A DNA stretch of 64,000 bases from a virus. Shown here piece by piece: positions 45,892 to 55,946 of this stretch (positions within the stretch are counted from its first letter, which is position 1; each line of letters starts with the position of its first letter). The stretch is from positions 1-64,000 of the IMG/VR virus record IMGVR_UViG_3300028653_000016. One strand, 5' to 3'. Both the position numbers and the translations under genes were made by a program. The notes beneath the pieces are model-generated. The model searched no databases and was not told the DNA's origin. It saw only the letters and a list, made by a program, of their open reading frames with translations.

Positions 45892-47766
45892 TTAATATTT
45901 GATAATATAATTAACACCTAATGAAGGTTGCACAATACTATGCGCTGCACCACCACCACCTACTGAAATACCTGTTGTTGCATTTGCTATGAAACCTGAA
46001 TTTCCAGCAGGTAAAAAGTTTCCAGCACCAGCTCCTGCGATAGTTGCAGTTCCATTACCTACAGTAGCTTTAGTACCTGTAGCTGAATCATTGTGATAAT
46101 GTCCTGGATCATTAACTGTTAGACCTGCTGGAATTTCTGAAACAGTTAATGTATGAGTATCAGATCCTACTGGAGTTGGCGAGAATGTAGGAGCAATACT
46201 ACCTCCTATACCAACAGGAACATTATTAACCATATTAGGAAGATTAAAGCTTGCCCCAGCTCCTCCATAATTATATCCAATGGTAGCAAACAAACTTGGA
46301 TAAGTAACCGTGGAAACGGATGCCCCATTAGCTAACAAAAATCCAAGGGGTGCCACTGATCCTGCAAAAGGCAACAATGAACCCGTTGGAACAGTACTAT
46401 TGGAAGAAGCAGTAACAACCTGTTGCCATGCCGTTCCATCCCAGTATTCAAAGGTATTTAATGTAATATTAAAACCGAATTCTCCTACGATTGGATTTAC
46501 AGGTCTTGCCGTGGTAATCCAACGTTGTAATAAACTGTTTGTACCTCCAATGAGTCTACGATCTATTAAATCTGAAAGAGGATTATTATTTGAGACAGGT
46601 GATCCAACATACGTATACGTAACAGTAGCAAGCCAAAGATACACAGGATTAGAAGAAATATCAGTTGTAGTAACTCCAAATGATCGTGTACTTGAATTCC
46701 AATATACATTATATACTCCTGTTGTATTTGGAAATGTCACTGTGACACTCAAAAGAGCCCCAAAAATATCACTAGCACTATAAGCTGCTCCATTTACAAT
46801 GGCATACTCAGGAATACCTCCATACGATGAAAGAGCATAAATTGTAAGAGTATCACTTCCAAAAGGCAACACATAATTAATATAAGAAGCCATGGCAGAA
46901 GAAACAGGATTAGGATTTGTAGTGATAATAACATTATTATTACCTTCAATCTGACTACGCCCCACCACAGTATCCAATGTGGATATCCCTAAATCAGCTA
47001 GAGACGTATTATGGGGATTAAAAGGACTAATCCCAGGACCAGTTCCGACTGCTTTGATATGATCTTCAAGTACCAGTCTCGTAGCAGGAGGGTAGGAAAC
47101 GGTTCTATCAGACAAATTTGCTAGGGGGGTGATTATTGGAACAATTTTAGGCAGAATTGCATAATAAGTTCTACCTACTTGGGAAATATTGGACGGAGCA
47201 ACAGCACCTCCACCTATCATATCTATAGACGCTAAGAAAATAGAATTAGCATCTGGAGGAACATTTGTTGTAGTGACTCGAATATTATATCCATCTATTT
47301 GTTTGAAGAAAATTTTTGCATCCGTAATTTCATTAGTAGTAAATGCTGACGTATCAATAGTAGGAAGATAATCGACCCAAAGATAATTTTGTGAAGTCTG
47401 AGTAAGAGGGATATTAACCACTCCAGTAGACTGTGGTGTAGGTAAGAAATTTCCGAGACCATCATTAGTTGTGCTTAAAGGATTTGAAGCATTATATAGA
47501 GTAGTATCGGAAGGAGAAATATATATCCTATTCCCAACGGAATCATAAGCTATCCCTCCTAAAGTCACATTCACAGAAGGAGTTAAACTAGTATTGTTAT
47601 TTCCAGGAACAACAAGGAATCCTTCACCTGAAGTAGTGGCATTATCTATACCTGCACTAAAGGTATCGGTAATAAGATTACTAGTCTTTGTTTGGTCACT
47701 TGTTTGCAACCATTGAAAAATAGCCGAAATTATTCTTTGCCCATTACTAAAAATTACTGAACTCAT
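45892..47766 (-). CDS. Tail fibre with tail-collar domain
   Basis: 624 residues, Ser/Thr/Asn-rich and beta-rich. The C-terminal part has VPTGSLLPFAGSVAPLGFLLANG, then a PNMVNNVPVG block and an end of the form VQPSLGVNYIIKY, the phage tail-collar (microcystin-dependent-protein-like) pattern. The N-terminus would attach to the baseplate. Long open plus-strand frames opposite this gene (such as 46310-46783) are shadows. Confidence 0.78.
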   Translation of the reverse strand: MSSVIFSNGQRIISAIFQWLQTSDQTKTSNLITDTFSAGIDNATTSGEGFLVVPGNNNTSLTPSVNVTLGGIAYDSVGNRIYISPSDTTLYNASNPLSTTNDGLGNFLPTPQSTGVVNIPLTQTSQNYLWVDYLPTIDTSAFTTNEITDAKIFFKQIDGYNIRVTTTNVPPDANSIFLASIDMIGGGAVAPSNISQVGRTYYAILPKIVPIITPLANLSDRTVSYPPATRLVLEDHIKAVGTGPGISPFNPHNTSLADLGISTLDTVVGRSQIEGNNNVIITTNPNPVSSAMASYINYVLPFGSDTLTIYALSSYGGIPEYAIVNGAAYSASDIFGALLSVTVTFPNTTGVYNVYWNSSTRSFGVTTTDISSNPVYLWLATVTYTYVGSPVSNNNPLSDLIDRRLIGGTNSLLQRWITTARPVNPIVGEFGFNITLNTFEYWDGTAWQQVVTASSNSTVPTGSLLPFAGSVAPLGFLLANGASVSTVTYPSLFATIGYNYGGAGASFNLPNMVNNVPVGIGGSIAPTFSPTPVGSDTHTLTVSEIPAGLTVNDPGHYHNDSATGTKATVGNGTATIAGAGAGNFLPAGNSGFIANATTGISVGGGGAAHSIVQPSLGVNYIIKY

Positions 47767-47777
47767 ATACGTCTCCT

Positions 47778-48920
47778 TTACTCAACTATTTTAAAATAAG
47801 TCTTAATATTTGCAGGGACCAACTGATTAACCAATTGTTCAACGACTGGAATTGTGACAGGTGCTAAATGGCTGCTTTGAATCGAAAATGAACCTGGCGT
47901 TGAATCAGATACAACCACACTATCTGATACTGATTGTGCTCGTGCTAATGACGTTGCATCAGAAAGTAAAACTGAGTCTACTAAAGTTATTTCATCTTCT
48001 TTAGTGGTTACATCACTAGAAGAAATAGAATCTGTTAATAATAAAGACAAAAGACCTGATGTTATTACACCAATGTTATTACCAGCATTTTCAGTAAACC
48101 ATAAATTCCCATCAGGACCTAAAGCAATATAAAGGGGTGTGCTATTAGGAGTGGGGACAGTATAATTAGTGGAAGTTCCAGATGTTGTAATTTTACCAAT
48201 ATTATTCCCACTAAGTTCAGTAAACCACAAGTTACCATCAGGTCCTGCACAAATATCATATGGAGAAGAAGAGACAGCATAATCAATTATAGTACCAGAT
48301 GTTGTAATTTTACCAATTTTTCCTACTTGATTTTCAGTAAACCACAAGTTACCATCAGGTCCTGCACAGATACTAATAGGTAAGGTATTACCAGGAAGAA
48401 TATTATATTCAGTTACACTACCCGATGTAGTCATTTTGGCAATATGATTTGCATTAGGTTCAGTAAACCATAAATTCCCATCAGGACCAGAACAGATGCC
48501 ATATGGATGACTACCACTAGGAATAGGATATTCTGTAATAACACCTAATGGTGTAATTTTACCAATTTTATTACCCAAGTATTCAGTAAACCATAAGTTA
48601 CCATCAGGTCCTAGACAAATACCATATGGTTGACTATTGGGAGTAGGAATAGCGTATTCTGTAATAACACCTAATGGTGTAATTTTACCAATATTATTCC
48701 CACTAAGTTCAGTAAACCATAAGTTACCATCAGGTCCTAGACAAATACCAACAGGAGCACTACTCATAAAAAGAGGGTATTCTGTAATAACACCAGCAGA
48801 GGTACATTTACCAATATTATTTGCATTTTCCTCTGTGAACCATAAGTTACCATCTGAACCTAGACAAATACCATATGGCCCAGCTCCCACTGTAGGAACA
48901 GGATATTCTGTAATAGACAT
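47778..48920 (-). CDS. Seven-bladed streptogramin-lyase-like beta-propeller tail protein
   Basis: 380 residues. Seven repeats of about 42 residues, each with DGNLWFTE, an NNIGKIT-like strand and a GVITEYP-like strand, make a complete propeller of the virginiamycin B lyase (Vgb) type. The His and Glu residues used by Vgb are not evident, so it is probably a binding module. The last 90 residues are a Ser/Asp/Val-rich linker and an end segment. It is encoded among tail fibres and may recognise the host surface. Confidence 0.75.
   Translation of the reverse strand: MSITEYPVPTVGAGPYGICLGSDGNLWFTEENANNIGKCTSAGVITEYPLFMSSAPVGICLGPDGNLWFTELSGNNIGKITPLGVITEYAIPTPNSQPYGICLGPDGNLWFTEYLGNKIGKITPLGVITEYPIPSGSHPYGICSGPDGNLWFTEPNANHIAKMTTSGSVTEYNILPGNTLPISICAGPDGNLWFTENQVGKIGKITTSGTIIDYAVSSSPYDICAGPDGNLWFTELSGNNIGKITTSGTSTNYTVPTPNSTPLYIALGPDGNLWFTENAGNNIGVITSGLLSLLLTDSISSSDVTTKEDEITLVDSVLLSDATSLARAQSVSDSVVVSDSTPGSFSIQSSHLAPVTIPVVEQLVNQLVPANIKTYFKIVE
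48065..48905 (-). repeat. Tandem 123-126-base repeats encoding propeller blades
   Basis: The DNA of the blades is itself repetitive, with a period of 126 bases between the clearest copies and 123 at one end. Seven units are present. High DNA similarity between units would allow gain or loss of blades by recombination. Confidence 0.75.
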
Positions 48921-48937
48921 AATTTTACCTTATATTT

Positions 48938-49411
48938 TTAATTAAAAGTTACTTGCCAAGTCAAAATAAAAGTATCTCCCGCACCTTTATTAACAGCCCC
49001 AAATGTTTGACGAGCAAACATGGTTCCTGCTGGAGTAGGGAAAGTCCAATCTATAGAAAATAAACCAGCTTCAGTAATAGATCCAGTATTCACTCCAGGA
49101 CCAAATGTAGCAACATTTTGCCAGATATTTACAGAACCTGGAGTAGAAAGAACCCCTTGAACACGAGTTGGAAGAGGTGTTTGTAAATCTGTATTTCCAA
49201 TAACGGGCGAAGTTGCACCAGTTCCCAATCCAATATAGGACATAAATTCCCCAGCCTGTGATGCAGCAGCAAGCCAAGCAGCTAGGTATTGTTTGCCAAT
49301 TGTCACAACAAGATTAGAATCAGTATGATCATATTTTAGAGTACCGTCTTCTCCAAATAATTGTTTTCTCACTGATCCTGTAATTTTTAAACTATCATTC
49401 ATTTCTGTCAT
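48938..49411 (-). CDS. Tail-fibre-associated structural protein
   Basis: 157 residues. The N-terminus (LKITGSVRKQLFGEDG, then VTIGKQYLAAWL) and the middle (YIGLGTGATSP) match a common group of small phage tail or base-fibre proteins; the end (AVNKGAGDTFILTWQVTF) is also typical. No catalytic motif. Probably links fibres or decorates the tail tip. Confidence 0.6.
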   Translation of the reverse strand: MTEMNDSLKITGSVRKQLFGEDGTLKYDHTDSNLVVTIGKQYLAAWLAAASQAGEFMSYIGLGTGATSPVIGNTDLQTPLPTRVQGVLSTPGSVNIWQNVATFGPGVNTGSITEAGLFSIDWTFPTPAGTMFARQTFGAVNKGAGDTFILTWQVTFN

Positions 49412-49430
49412 ATAAGTCTCCTAATTTTAC

Positions 49431-51851
49431 TCAGTATAAGGGAAAATTTCCTGGATTTACAATAGTGATAAGTACTCCAAAAGCTAACGTAGAAGCATCC
49501 CAAAGTACAGGGATAGGCAATTGAGTTTCAGTATACTGCAATCTATAAGCTGTTATTACTTCAGTTGGACCTGCCCATAGTGAGGCTAATGTAAGATGGG
49601 TATTATCTGCAATTAATTCTATTGTACCTAAATAAATTCCATTTGGATCTGTAATCTGATCTCCAACTGAAAGGGATAAAAAGGATGTTCCACTACCTGT
49701 AACTGTAGCACTTCCATTTGTAAATGTTACAAATCCTGCTAAGGGTGTAGCCCCCTGTAAGGCATTGACTATCTTAATAGGACTACCTGTATCAAATATA
49801 GCTTGTAGGGTACTTGTTGTTGGAACAAGCATAGTCCAGTATCCTAATGCTCCATTTGTAGTATAGGTACTAGGTGGTACAAGAAGACCTGGAGTAATAC
49901 CACCAGCAGGAACAACTACTGTTCCAGCACTAGGGAATGCAACAGTTGTGCCAGAAGGACCATAAGTTAATGCTCTACCATGAAGAACACTGTTAGAGGC
50001 AAAGGTAATGGATGTTCCAGCAAGAATTGTTCCATTAACAGTGTCATTAGCCCCAAAGGTAAATGTTGTACCAGTTACAAAGTAAACATTATCCGCTGTA
50101 GCACCACCTGTTAGAACTACGTTACAATTAGCTCCCATTGTAAGAGCAGTACCAAAGAGGAACACATACGTTCCTGCACCATTAAGAGTGAGATTCCCTG
50201 TTGCTGTCCATGTTCCTGCTGCAATTGCACTATAAACACCTGGAGTTGCAACAAACCCATTTAAATCAGTAGAAGAAATATCTGTCCCAGGACCCATTGC
50301 TTGAAGAGCTATTGCTGCTGTGGTAGCATCTGTATGAGCTTGAGCTGCAGCTGAATCTCCACTATGCAATATACCTGTATATGTACCTGGAGGAAAACCA
50401 GTAATTGAAGTAGGAGCTACATTACCTAAATCTCCAGTTAAAATAGTAAACCCCGTATTTGCAACTCCAGTATCACCTAAGACGGCATAGGTAGCTGCTG
50501 TACCAAGGAGAGAAGGGGAAGCACTTGGAGTAATATTTTCTACGACTAAAGTATTATCAATAAAAGGAGAAGAAGTACGAAATACAGATTCTTCAATCGT
50601 ATCTCCTGCATACATACCTGCTGTTGAAGAAACAATTAGATGAGTGCTATCTTCCACATCTGTAATAGTAAAAGGAATAGAAGTAGTTGTATCTAAGGCA
50701 GAACCAGGAACCCAACCATTTTCTACCCTAGTAACAGTAAAAGAAATAGGGACGGTTGTATCTAATGCATTACCAGTAATCCACCCAGCTGTATTACCAA
50801 CAACTAAATGAGTACCATCTATTACTGAAGCAATAGTTGTAGTATTAGATCCTTGTACAATAGTATCCCCAGGACTCATGCCTGTAGTAGAGGAAACAAT
50901 TAAATGTGTTAAATCTACTGTAGAAGTTACTTCTAAATGAGTACCATCTATAACATTTATAATTGTAGTTGTATTAAGTGTTTGAGTTATTGGCCCATCT
51001 TGAGTTGTAGTTAAAACAAAATTATTTAAATCTCGTATATTTGTAATAACTGGGGGAACACCTGTAAAAGCTTGCACTGTTAAAATAACAGCTTCATTCG
51101 TTCCACCAACTAAAGAAGCCAAATACAAATTCATTAAAATCCAACGATAATCCACATACTGCATACTATTGGGCTTGGGGAAATTAAACATCACACCAAA
51201 ATTTTGGGCTAAATTCTCATCCACGCACATATCAACATAATTATCTGTCTGAGTAAGAAAATTAGCATAAAATACTTGATCCAACTGATTACCATACATA
51301 TCCTCAACAAGCCATAAATTTGTATTACGTTGGGATACAGGTTTAAGAAGATCCCCCTTCCCATATACATGATAATCGGGCAAAGATTCCATTAAAGCTT
51401 CTGCTGAAGATTGCTGTACACTTTGGGGAATAGTCCAAGTCAATGTGGATGACCAATCTGATATAAAAGAACCTGTATGAGTTCTCACTCTTGCATACCA
51501 AGTTTGAACTGTAGCATTAATACGAGCAGCAACAGGAACAGTGAGTCCTTTACGCACATTACCATTTTGAAAGGTAATTGGAGAAGGAAAACCGTATAGC
51601 CCAGATGAATTAAAAGTAACTAGATTTGGTGAATTGAATGTTGGAACAGTATCCAATTGTAAATCAAAATTTGCTGCAGCTAATGCAGGAGTAATAAAAG
51701 CAGGATCAAAGCCAAACCAGAATGTGTAAACCCCATCCTGGGATGTTCTATAGAAACGTAAATCTATAGGAATACCCTGAGCAGCCGTTGTGGTTGCACC
51801 AATGTAAAAACTTCCTGATCCGTAGAAAATTCCTGATCCGTAAAAACTCAT
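49431..51851 (-). CDS. Tail protein with embedded DUF3494 ice-binding-like domain
   Basis: 806 residues. An N-terminal part (about 1-270) is a baseplate or fibre attachment domain. Residues about 300-430 hold three or four short repeats of the form DGTHLVV...TAGM...GD, also found in the gpJ-like protein. Residues about 445-650 match DUF3494: AATYAVLGDTGVANTG, ILTGDLGN, GFPPGTYTG, LNGAGTYVF and a run of beta-solenoid-like strands (FTFGANDTVNGTILAG, NSVLHGRALTYG). DUF3494 is the microbial ice-binding fold, also used for adhesion. Probably a receptor-binding fibre. Confidence 0.7.
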   Translation of the reverse strand: MSFYGSGIFYGSGSFYIGATTTAAQGIPIDLRFYRTSQDGVYTFWFGFDPAFITPALAAANFDLQLDTVPTFNSPNLVTFNSSGLYGFPSPITFQNGNVRKGLTVPVAARINATVQTWYARVRTHTGSFISDWSSTLTWTIPQSVQQSSAEALMESLPDYHVYGKGDLLKPVSQRNTNLWLVEDMYGNQLDQVFYANFLTQTDNYVDMCVDENLAQNFGVMFNFPKPNSMQYVDYRWILMNLYLASLVGGTNEAVILTVQAFTGVPPVITNIRDLNNFVLTTTQDGPITQTLNTTTIINVIDGTHLEVTSTVDLTHLIVSSTTGMSPGDTIVQGSNTTTIASVIDGTHLVVGNTAGWITGNALDTTVPISFTVTRVENGWVPGSALDTTTSIPFTITDVEDSTHLIVSSTAGMYAGDTIEESVFRTSSPFIDNTLVVENITPSASPSLLGTAATYAVLGDTGVANTGFTILTGDLGNVAPTSITGFPPGTYTGILHSGDSAAAQAHTDATTAAIALQAMGPGTDISSTDLNGFVATPGVYSAIAAGTWTATGNLTLNGAGTYVFLFGTALTMGANCNVVLTGGATADNVYFVTGTTFTFGANDTVNGTILAGTSITFASNSVLHGRALTYGPSGTTVAFPSAGTVVVPAGGITPGLLVPPSTYTTNGALGYWTMLVPTTSTLQAIFDTGSPIKIVNALQGATPLAGFVTFTNGSATVTGSGTSFLSLSVGDQITDPNGIYLGTIELIADNTHLTLASLWAGPTEVITAYRLQYTETQLPIPVLWDASTLAFGVLITIVNPGNFPLY

Positions 51852-51864
51852 TGTTATTTACCTT

Positions 51865-53772
51865 TTATGATAACTTTTCAATTACAATATAAATTGAATA
51901 AAATGATGTATTAAAAAATCCAGTGTTTGTAGTAGAATATCTAATTGGATTTCCTGAAGTCGATTCAATAACAAATGTTGAACTAGTAAAACCTAATACG
52001 GCTAAGGATAAGGCAGAAGTAGATGCGGTTTCCAATTGAGCATCATCAGTCCATTCCATATTTGCTGTTACAGTACCTGCTGTAACATCAGCTGTAGTAG
52101 TTGCTAAATAAACAGATGCTCTATATACTCCTGTTGAAGCAGGTGTAAAAAGTGTCACAGGACCTAAATCTGTATTTTGTCCAGGCAAAGAAACATGTGC
52201 TACAATGCTTGGTGAAACATTTCCATTAGATATAGCTGTAATCAGACCTTTACCATTAGTTGTTACAGTAGCATTTGTAAAAGTACCTACATCTGTATTT
52301 ACAGTAGCTAATGTAGCAACTTCAACACCCCCAGAACCAGCAGGAACAATAATACCATTATCTGCTAAAGTTACAGAACCTGTAAGAGCAAGTAAACGAC
52401 CAGTAACAGATGCCCCTGTATTAGCTGTAATACTTGCTGTAGCAATAATAGTTCCAACAAATGCTGTTGTGGTTCCTAATGTAGCTGAAGTTCCCATAAG
52501 CCAATAAACATTATTTGCACTTCCCCCATTTATAATAATAGCAGAGGAAGAACTAGCTGTAGTTAATGCACTACCAACTTGAAATACCCATTGAGCATTG
52601 GGATCTCCACCTGCATCTAAGGTAAGTGTCCCTGTTAATTGAGCAGTTGAAGTAAATTTATAAACTCCAGGAACTAGGGAGGGTACTACCCCTCCTGTAC
52701 CCAAAACTTGACCTGTCAAATCCATTGTAAACGGAAGAGCAGCTAACGTTGTGTAAGCTGAAGAAGCATCCGTTTGCGCTTGAAGTGCAAAACTATTTGC
52801 AATTTGTTCAGTACCTGAAAATGTACCAGGAGGAAATCCTACAATTGAAGTACCTGGATTTAAACCGAGATCTCCAGTCAATACTGAAGAACCTGTATTC
52901 GTTACTGTAGTGGCACCTAAAACTGCATATGTAGCTGATGTTAAAAGAACAGGATTAGAAGAACTAGTTGTCACGTCACCAGTTAAAGCAGTAATACCTG
53001 TTCCACCTCCAGCAGCATTAATTGTAATAGCTTGACCAACTTGATTTAAAGTAATATTTGTACCAGAAACAAGTTGTACATTTGCTGTTAGATCAGGACT
53101 ACTATCTGCATGAAGTGACTTTACAGCAGCTGTAGATGACACTGTAGCAATAGCAGAACCAGGACCTGTTGCTGTTACCTCACCTGTTAAAGCAGTTATA
53201 CCAGATCCAGTAATACTATTTATCTGAGTTTGAATATCTGATGTAACTCCATGTACATACCCTAATTCCGTTACAGTAGTAGCTGAGGAAATCAAATACC
53301 CAGATGCATCAGTTACTGGAACAATAGAAGTATTCAATGGTTGAAGATTTGTTCTAGGAAGAATTACAGAACCATTAATACTAGAAGTGGTAACAATACC
53401 AGAAGATAAAGAACCATCAGCATTTAAAGCAATCCCAACGGGAATTTGAAGTTCATTAATATCCTCTGCTGCAATTTCAGAACCTAGTCCAGTATAAGAT
53501 ACTGAGACAACATTTCCATTTTGAGAAGCATCAAATGTAATGACCCCAGTAGCATAATCAACAAAGAATTGAACCCCTGTTGGAGAAGGAGTTATAATTT
53601 CATTATAACCAGGAATAGTAACAGCGGGAGCTGGGCCTTGAGGAACTTCAACTAACCGAATTACATTTGGGGCAACTGTAAATACCCCTACGATTCCTAT
53701 AGTATGGCTTTCTCCAGAAATTGGAGATCCGATAAGTCTTTCATTTACTTTTGATTTATATGCTATGCTCAT
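51865..53772 (-). CDS. Tail fibre with DUF3494 ice-binding-like domain
   Basis: 635 residues. A beta-rich N-terminus (about 1-270, with ALTGEVTATGPG-type repeats) leads to a DUF3494 domain at about 274-477: TSATYAVLGATTVTNTG, VLTGDLGLNPG, GFPPGTFSG, LDAGGDPNAQWVFQ and NVYWLMGTSATLG. The C-terminus looks like a small trimeric tip. It is a second, diverged copy of the domain in the neighbouring gene. Confidence 0.7.
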   Translation of the reverse strand: MSIAYKSKVNERLIGSPISGESHTIGIVGVFTVAPNVIRLVEVPQGPAPAVTIPGYNEIITPSPTGVQFFVDYATGVITFDASQNGNVVSVSYTGLGSEIAAEDINELQIPVGIALNADGSLSSGIVTTSSINGSVILPRTNLQPLNTSIVPVTDASGYLISSATTVTELGYVHGVTSDIQTQINSITGSGITALTGEVTATGPGSAIATVSSTAAVKSLHADSSPDLTANVQLVSGTNITLNQVGQAITINAAGGGTGITALTGDVTTSSSNPVLLTSATYAVLGATTVTNTGSSVLTGDLGLNPGTSIVGFPPGTFSGTEQIANSFALQAQTDASSAYTTLAALPFTMDLTGQVLGTGGVVPSLVPGVYKFTSTAQLTGTLTLDAGGDPNAQWVFQVGSALTTASSSSAIIINGGSANNVYWLMGTSATLGTTTAFVGTIIATASITANTGASVTGRLLALTGSVTLADNGIIVPAGSGGVEVATLATVNTDVGTFTNATVTTNGKGLITAISNGNVSPSIVAHVSLPGQNTDLGPVTLFTPASTGVYRASVYLATTTADVTAGTVTANMEWTDDAQLETASTSALSLAVLGFTSSTFVIESTSGNPIRYSTTNTGFFNTSFYSIYIVIEKLS

Positions 53773-53776
53773 ATTA

Positions 53777-55447
53777 TTATCCTTCTACTGTTATAATGGG
53801 GGGATTTGCAATGGGATATGCTTCATTTCCAACAGAAATCTGTTGCCCAGGTGGGATTGTAGTTGTTACAACCCCTTCTGTACTCTGTAAAAGCAAACTA
53901 CTCAAATCAACTTCTGAAACTCCAGGCACGTCTTGGGCAATGGCAACCAATTCACTTAGAACAAGATTTGCTCCAAGACCAAGAGAATTTATATAAGTAG
54001 AAAGTGCTGTCTGCACATTTGTTACAACCGTAGCTGGCACATAACCTGGGACTATAAAAATACCCATACTTACTGAAATAAAGGCTTCAATAGCTTCCAC
54101 CACAAGAATATCTGACCCTACAATATGATTTGAATTATTATCTAAAAGAGCTTGCAGAGTAGCAATCAAACTATCATAAGTATAATTAACTGTAACCACT
54201 GTATTATTATCTGGTTTAAATCCAGAAAATGTTGCACTTCCTGCGCCAAAACCCGCTGTATTACCAACAACAATATGTGTGCTATCAATCACAGTAGTAA
54301 TAGTAGTTGAGAAAGTTCCTTGTATGATTGCATTCCCAGGATTCATGCCACTTGTAGTATTCACAACCAAATGAGTACCATCAGTAACAAGTGTAATATT
54401 AAAATAGGTAGAAACATTGAAATTAATATAACTAGCTGCCTCAGTACTACCTGCAAACAGGAGATTCGGATTTAATACAAATTGATAATCTGTTCCAGCT
54501 ACAAATGTGTAAGGAACCCCTCCAACAATACCTGTAACAGAGCCTACTGATAGAGCTGGCTGATTCAATAGAACATATTGCTGACTTCCAGTTGCTGAAT
54601 AAGTAAAAGTTTCTGCTGTAATAGTGACAGGGAATTGACCACGAATATAAACATTAGTACTTCCACCATATTGATTACGTAATGGAGGATTAGGATCATT
54701 AGGGCCAACGATGAGAGCTTGAATAACATTTGGATTTGTTTCCATAAGGGAAATAATTCCATTAGGAGTGCCAACATTATTACCTTCAAGCTTAATCTGA
54801 ATACGAGCAGCAAATTGAACGTTAGATTCAATATTCGTTCCACCACTGGTTACAGTTTGATTTGTTACAGCATCAATGCCAAGACCAGGGCCAACAAGAG
54901 AGACAATAGTATTTGCTCCAACATTACCAACCGTTCCAATTGTTTGACTTATAATTCCTACAGTTTGCTCATAAAAGCCACTTACTGGATTGTAATAAGC
55001 AGGAGCATTTGAAGGAGTAAAAGTTACTGTAGCTGTTGTCGCAAAGGAAACTGCAGGTGCTGCTGAGGTAGACAAAGTAGAAACAGTTGTACCTGAAGGA
55101 ACAGTAATAATAGGAGAGGAAGTTGTATAATTACGAATTCTTAAAGTGATAAATCCGATTGACTGAGTACCTGGATTTCTTGTCATGCCATAGTTATTAG
55201 CAATGGCATCCATATCTGCTGGAAGAATAGTGGCAGCATTTGTAACAAAGGCTTGAAGATTTTGCGTATATTGAAGAGACGAATATACAGAAGGATCTGT
55301 GCCATTCTGTGCCGATAATTGGTTAGCAACAGTTGATACAACTACATCCGAAACAACTGTTCCTGGAGTAGTTGCGATATCGGGCCTTGATATCTGCAAG
55401 AATGACAGCATTGATTGGACGATTTGTGAAAATGTTGGAAGAGCCAT
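53777..55447 (-). CDS. Baseplate protein, gpJ/gp47-like
   Basis: 556 residues from the ATG at 55447 (AAGGAT upstream). The N-terminus (PDIATTPGTVVSDVV, then YGMTRNPGTQSIG) and the middle (VGNVGANTIV, EGNNVGTPNGI) match baseplate J-like proteins, which build the wedge of contractile tails. Residues about 345-410 contain the DGTHLVV repeats shared with the fibre at 49431-51851. The end has QDVPGVSEVDLSSLLL, typical of the C-terminal gpJ domain. Confidence 0.82.
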   Translation of the reverse strand: MALPTFSQIVQSMLSFLQISRPDIATTPGTVVSDVVVSTVANQLSAQNGTDPSVYSSLQYTQNLQAFVTNAATILPADMDAIANNYGMTRNPGTQSIGFITLRIRNYTTSSPIITVPSGTTVSTLSTSAAPAVSFATTATVTFTPSNAPAYYNPVSGFYEQTVGIISQTIGTVGNVGANTIVSLVGPGLGIDAVTNQTVTSGGTNIESNVQFAARIQIKLEGNNVGTPNGIISLMETNPNVIQALIVGPNDPNPPLRNQYGGSTNVYIRGQFPVTITAETFTYSATGSQQYVLLNQPALSVGSVTGIVGGVPYTFVAGTDYQFVLNPNLLFAGSTEAASYINFNVSTYFNITLVTDGTHLVVNTTSGMNPGNAIIQGTFSTTITTVIDSTHIVVGNTAGFGAGSATFSGFKPDNNTVVTVNYTYDSLIATLQALLDNNSNHIVGSDILVVEAIEAFISVSMGIFIVPGYVPATVVTNVQTALSTYINSLGLGANLVLSELVAIAQDVPGVSEVDLSSLLLQSTEGVVTTTIPPGQQISVGNEAYPIANPPIITVEG

Positions 55448-55457
55448 AATGATATCC

Positions 55458-55934
55458 TTAGATGTTACCGATTTGAACGCCTGTCGTAATTTCTTGCCCA
55501 CTAGCTGCAATAACTGTGAGAAGGGCTGCTATATTTGTTTCACTCTGAAGTGATACATTTAACGAATAGAGTGTTTGTACAATCTCTGCTGGATTAGATC
55601 TATTTTGTGTAAGTAAATATAAAATTTGCAATGCCTGAGTAATTTGCTGTTGCACAGTTCCTGAAATTGTTGCTGGATTCATTCTGTTACCAATTAATGA
55701 CTGAAGTGTAGTACCATAGAGAGGGAACAATGTAATAGGCGTTCCTTGTTCAGTTAACAGAATCTTCTGAACATCTTGAACTGTCTCTTGTAATCCAGAT
55801 ACCAGAACAAAATCATTATTCGAACCAATAACTAAGTCATTAGTCTGCTCTCCAAAAAACGGACCAGCAACCTGCTGAGGTGGATACTCAGGTTGACCTG
55901 GGACTGGAATTGTTATTAATTGCAAATCGCTCAT
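55458..55934 (-). CDS. Baseplate wedge protein, gp25/gpW-like
   Basis: 158 residues. The block DFVLVSGLQETVQDVQKILLTEQGTPITLFPLYGT followed by LIGNRMN is the gp25-type lysozyme-fold wedge protein. It lies just upstream of the gpJ-like gene, the standard order in contractile tails. It joins the sheath base to the wedge. Confidence 0.78.
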   Translation of the reverse strand: MSDLQLITIPVPGQPEYPPQQVAGPFFGEQTNDLVIGSNNDFVLVSGLQETVQDVQKILLTEQGTPITLFPLYGTTLQSLIGNRMNPATISGTVQQQITQALQILYLLTQNRSNPAEIVQTLYSLNVSLQSETNIAALLTVIAASGQEITTGVQIGNI

Positions 55935-55946
55935 TTTATATTACCT

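Noticed and set aside
46310-46783. 157-aa plus-strand frame opposite the tail-collar fibre
   Set aside because: It lies opposite a well-supported fibre gene, has no ribosome site and its composition mirrors the low-complexity Thr/Asn codons of the minus-strand gene.
48065-48905. Regular repeats that could suggest a CRISPR array
   Set aside because: The repeats are in frame, 123-126 bases long without unique spacers, and encode propeller blades. No cas genes are present.
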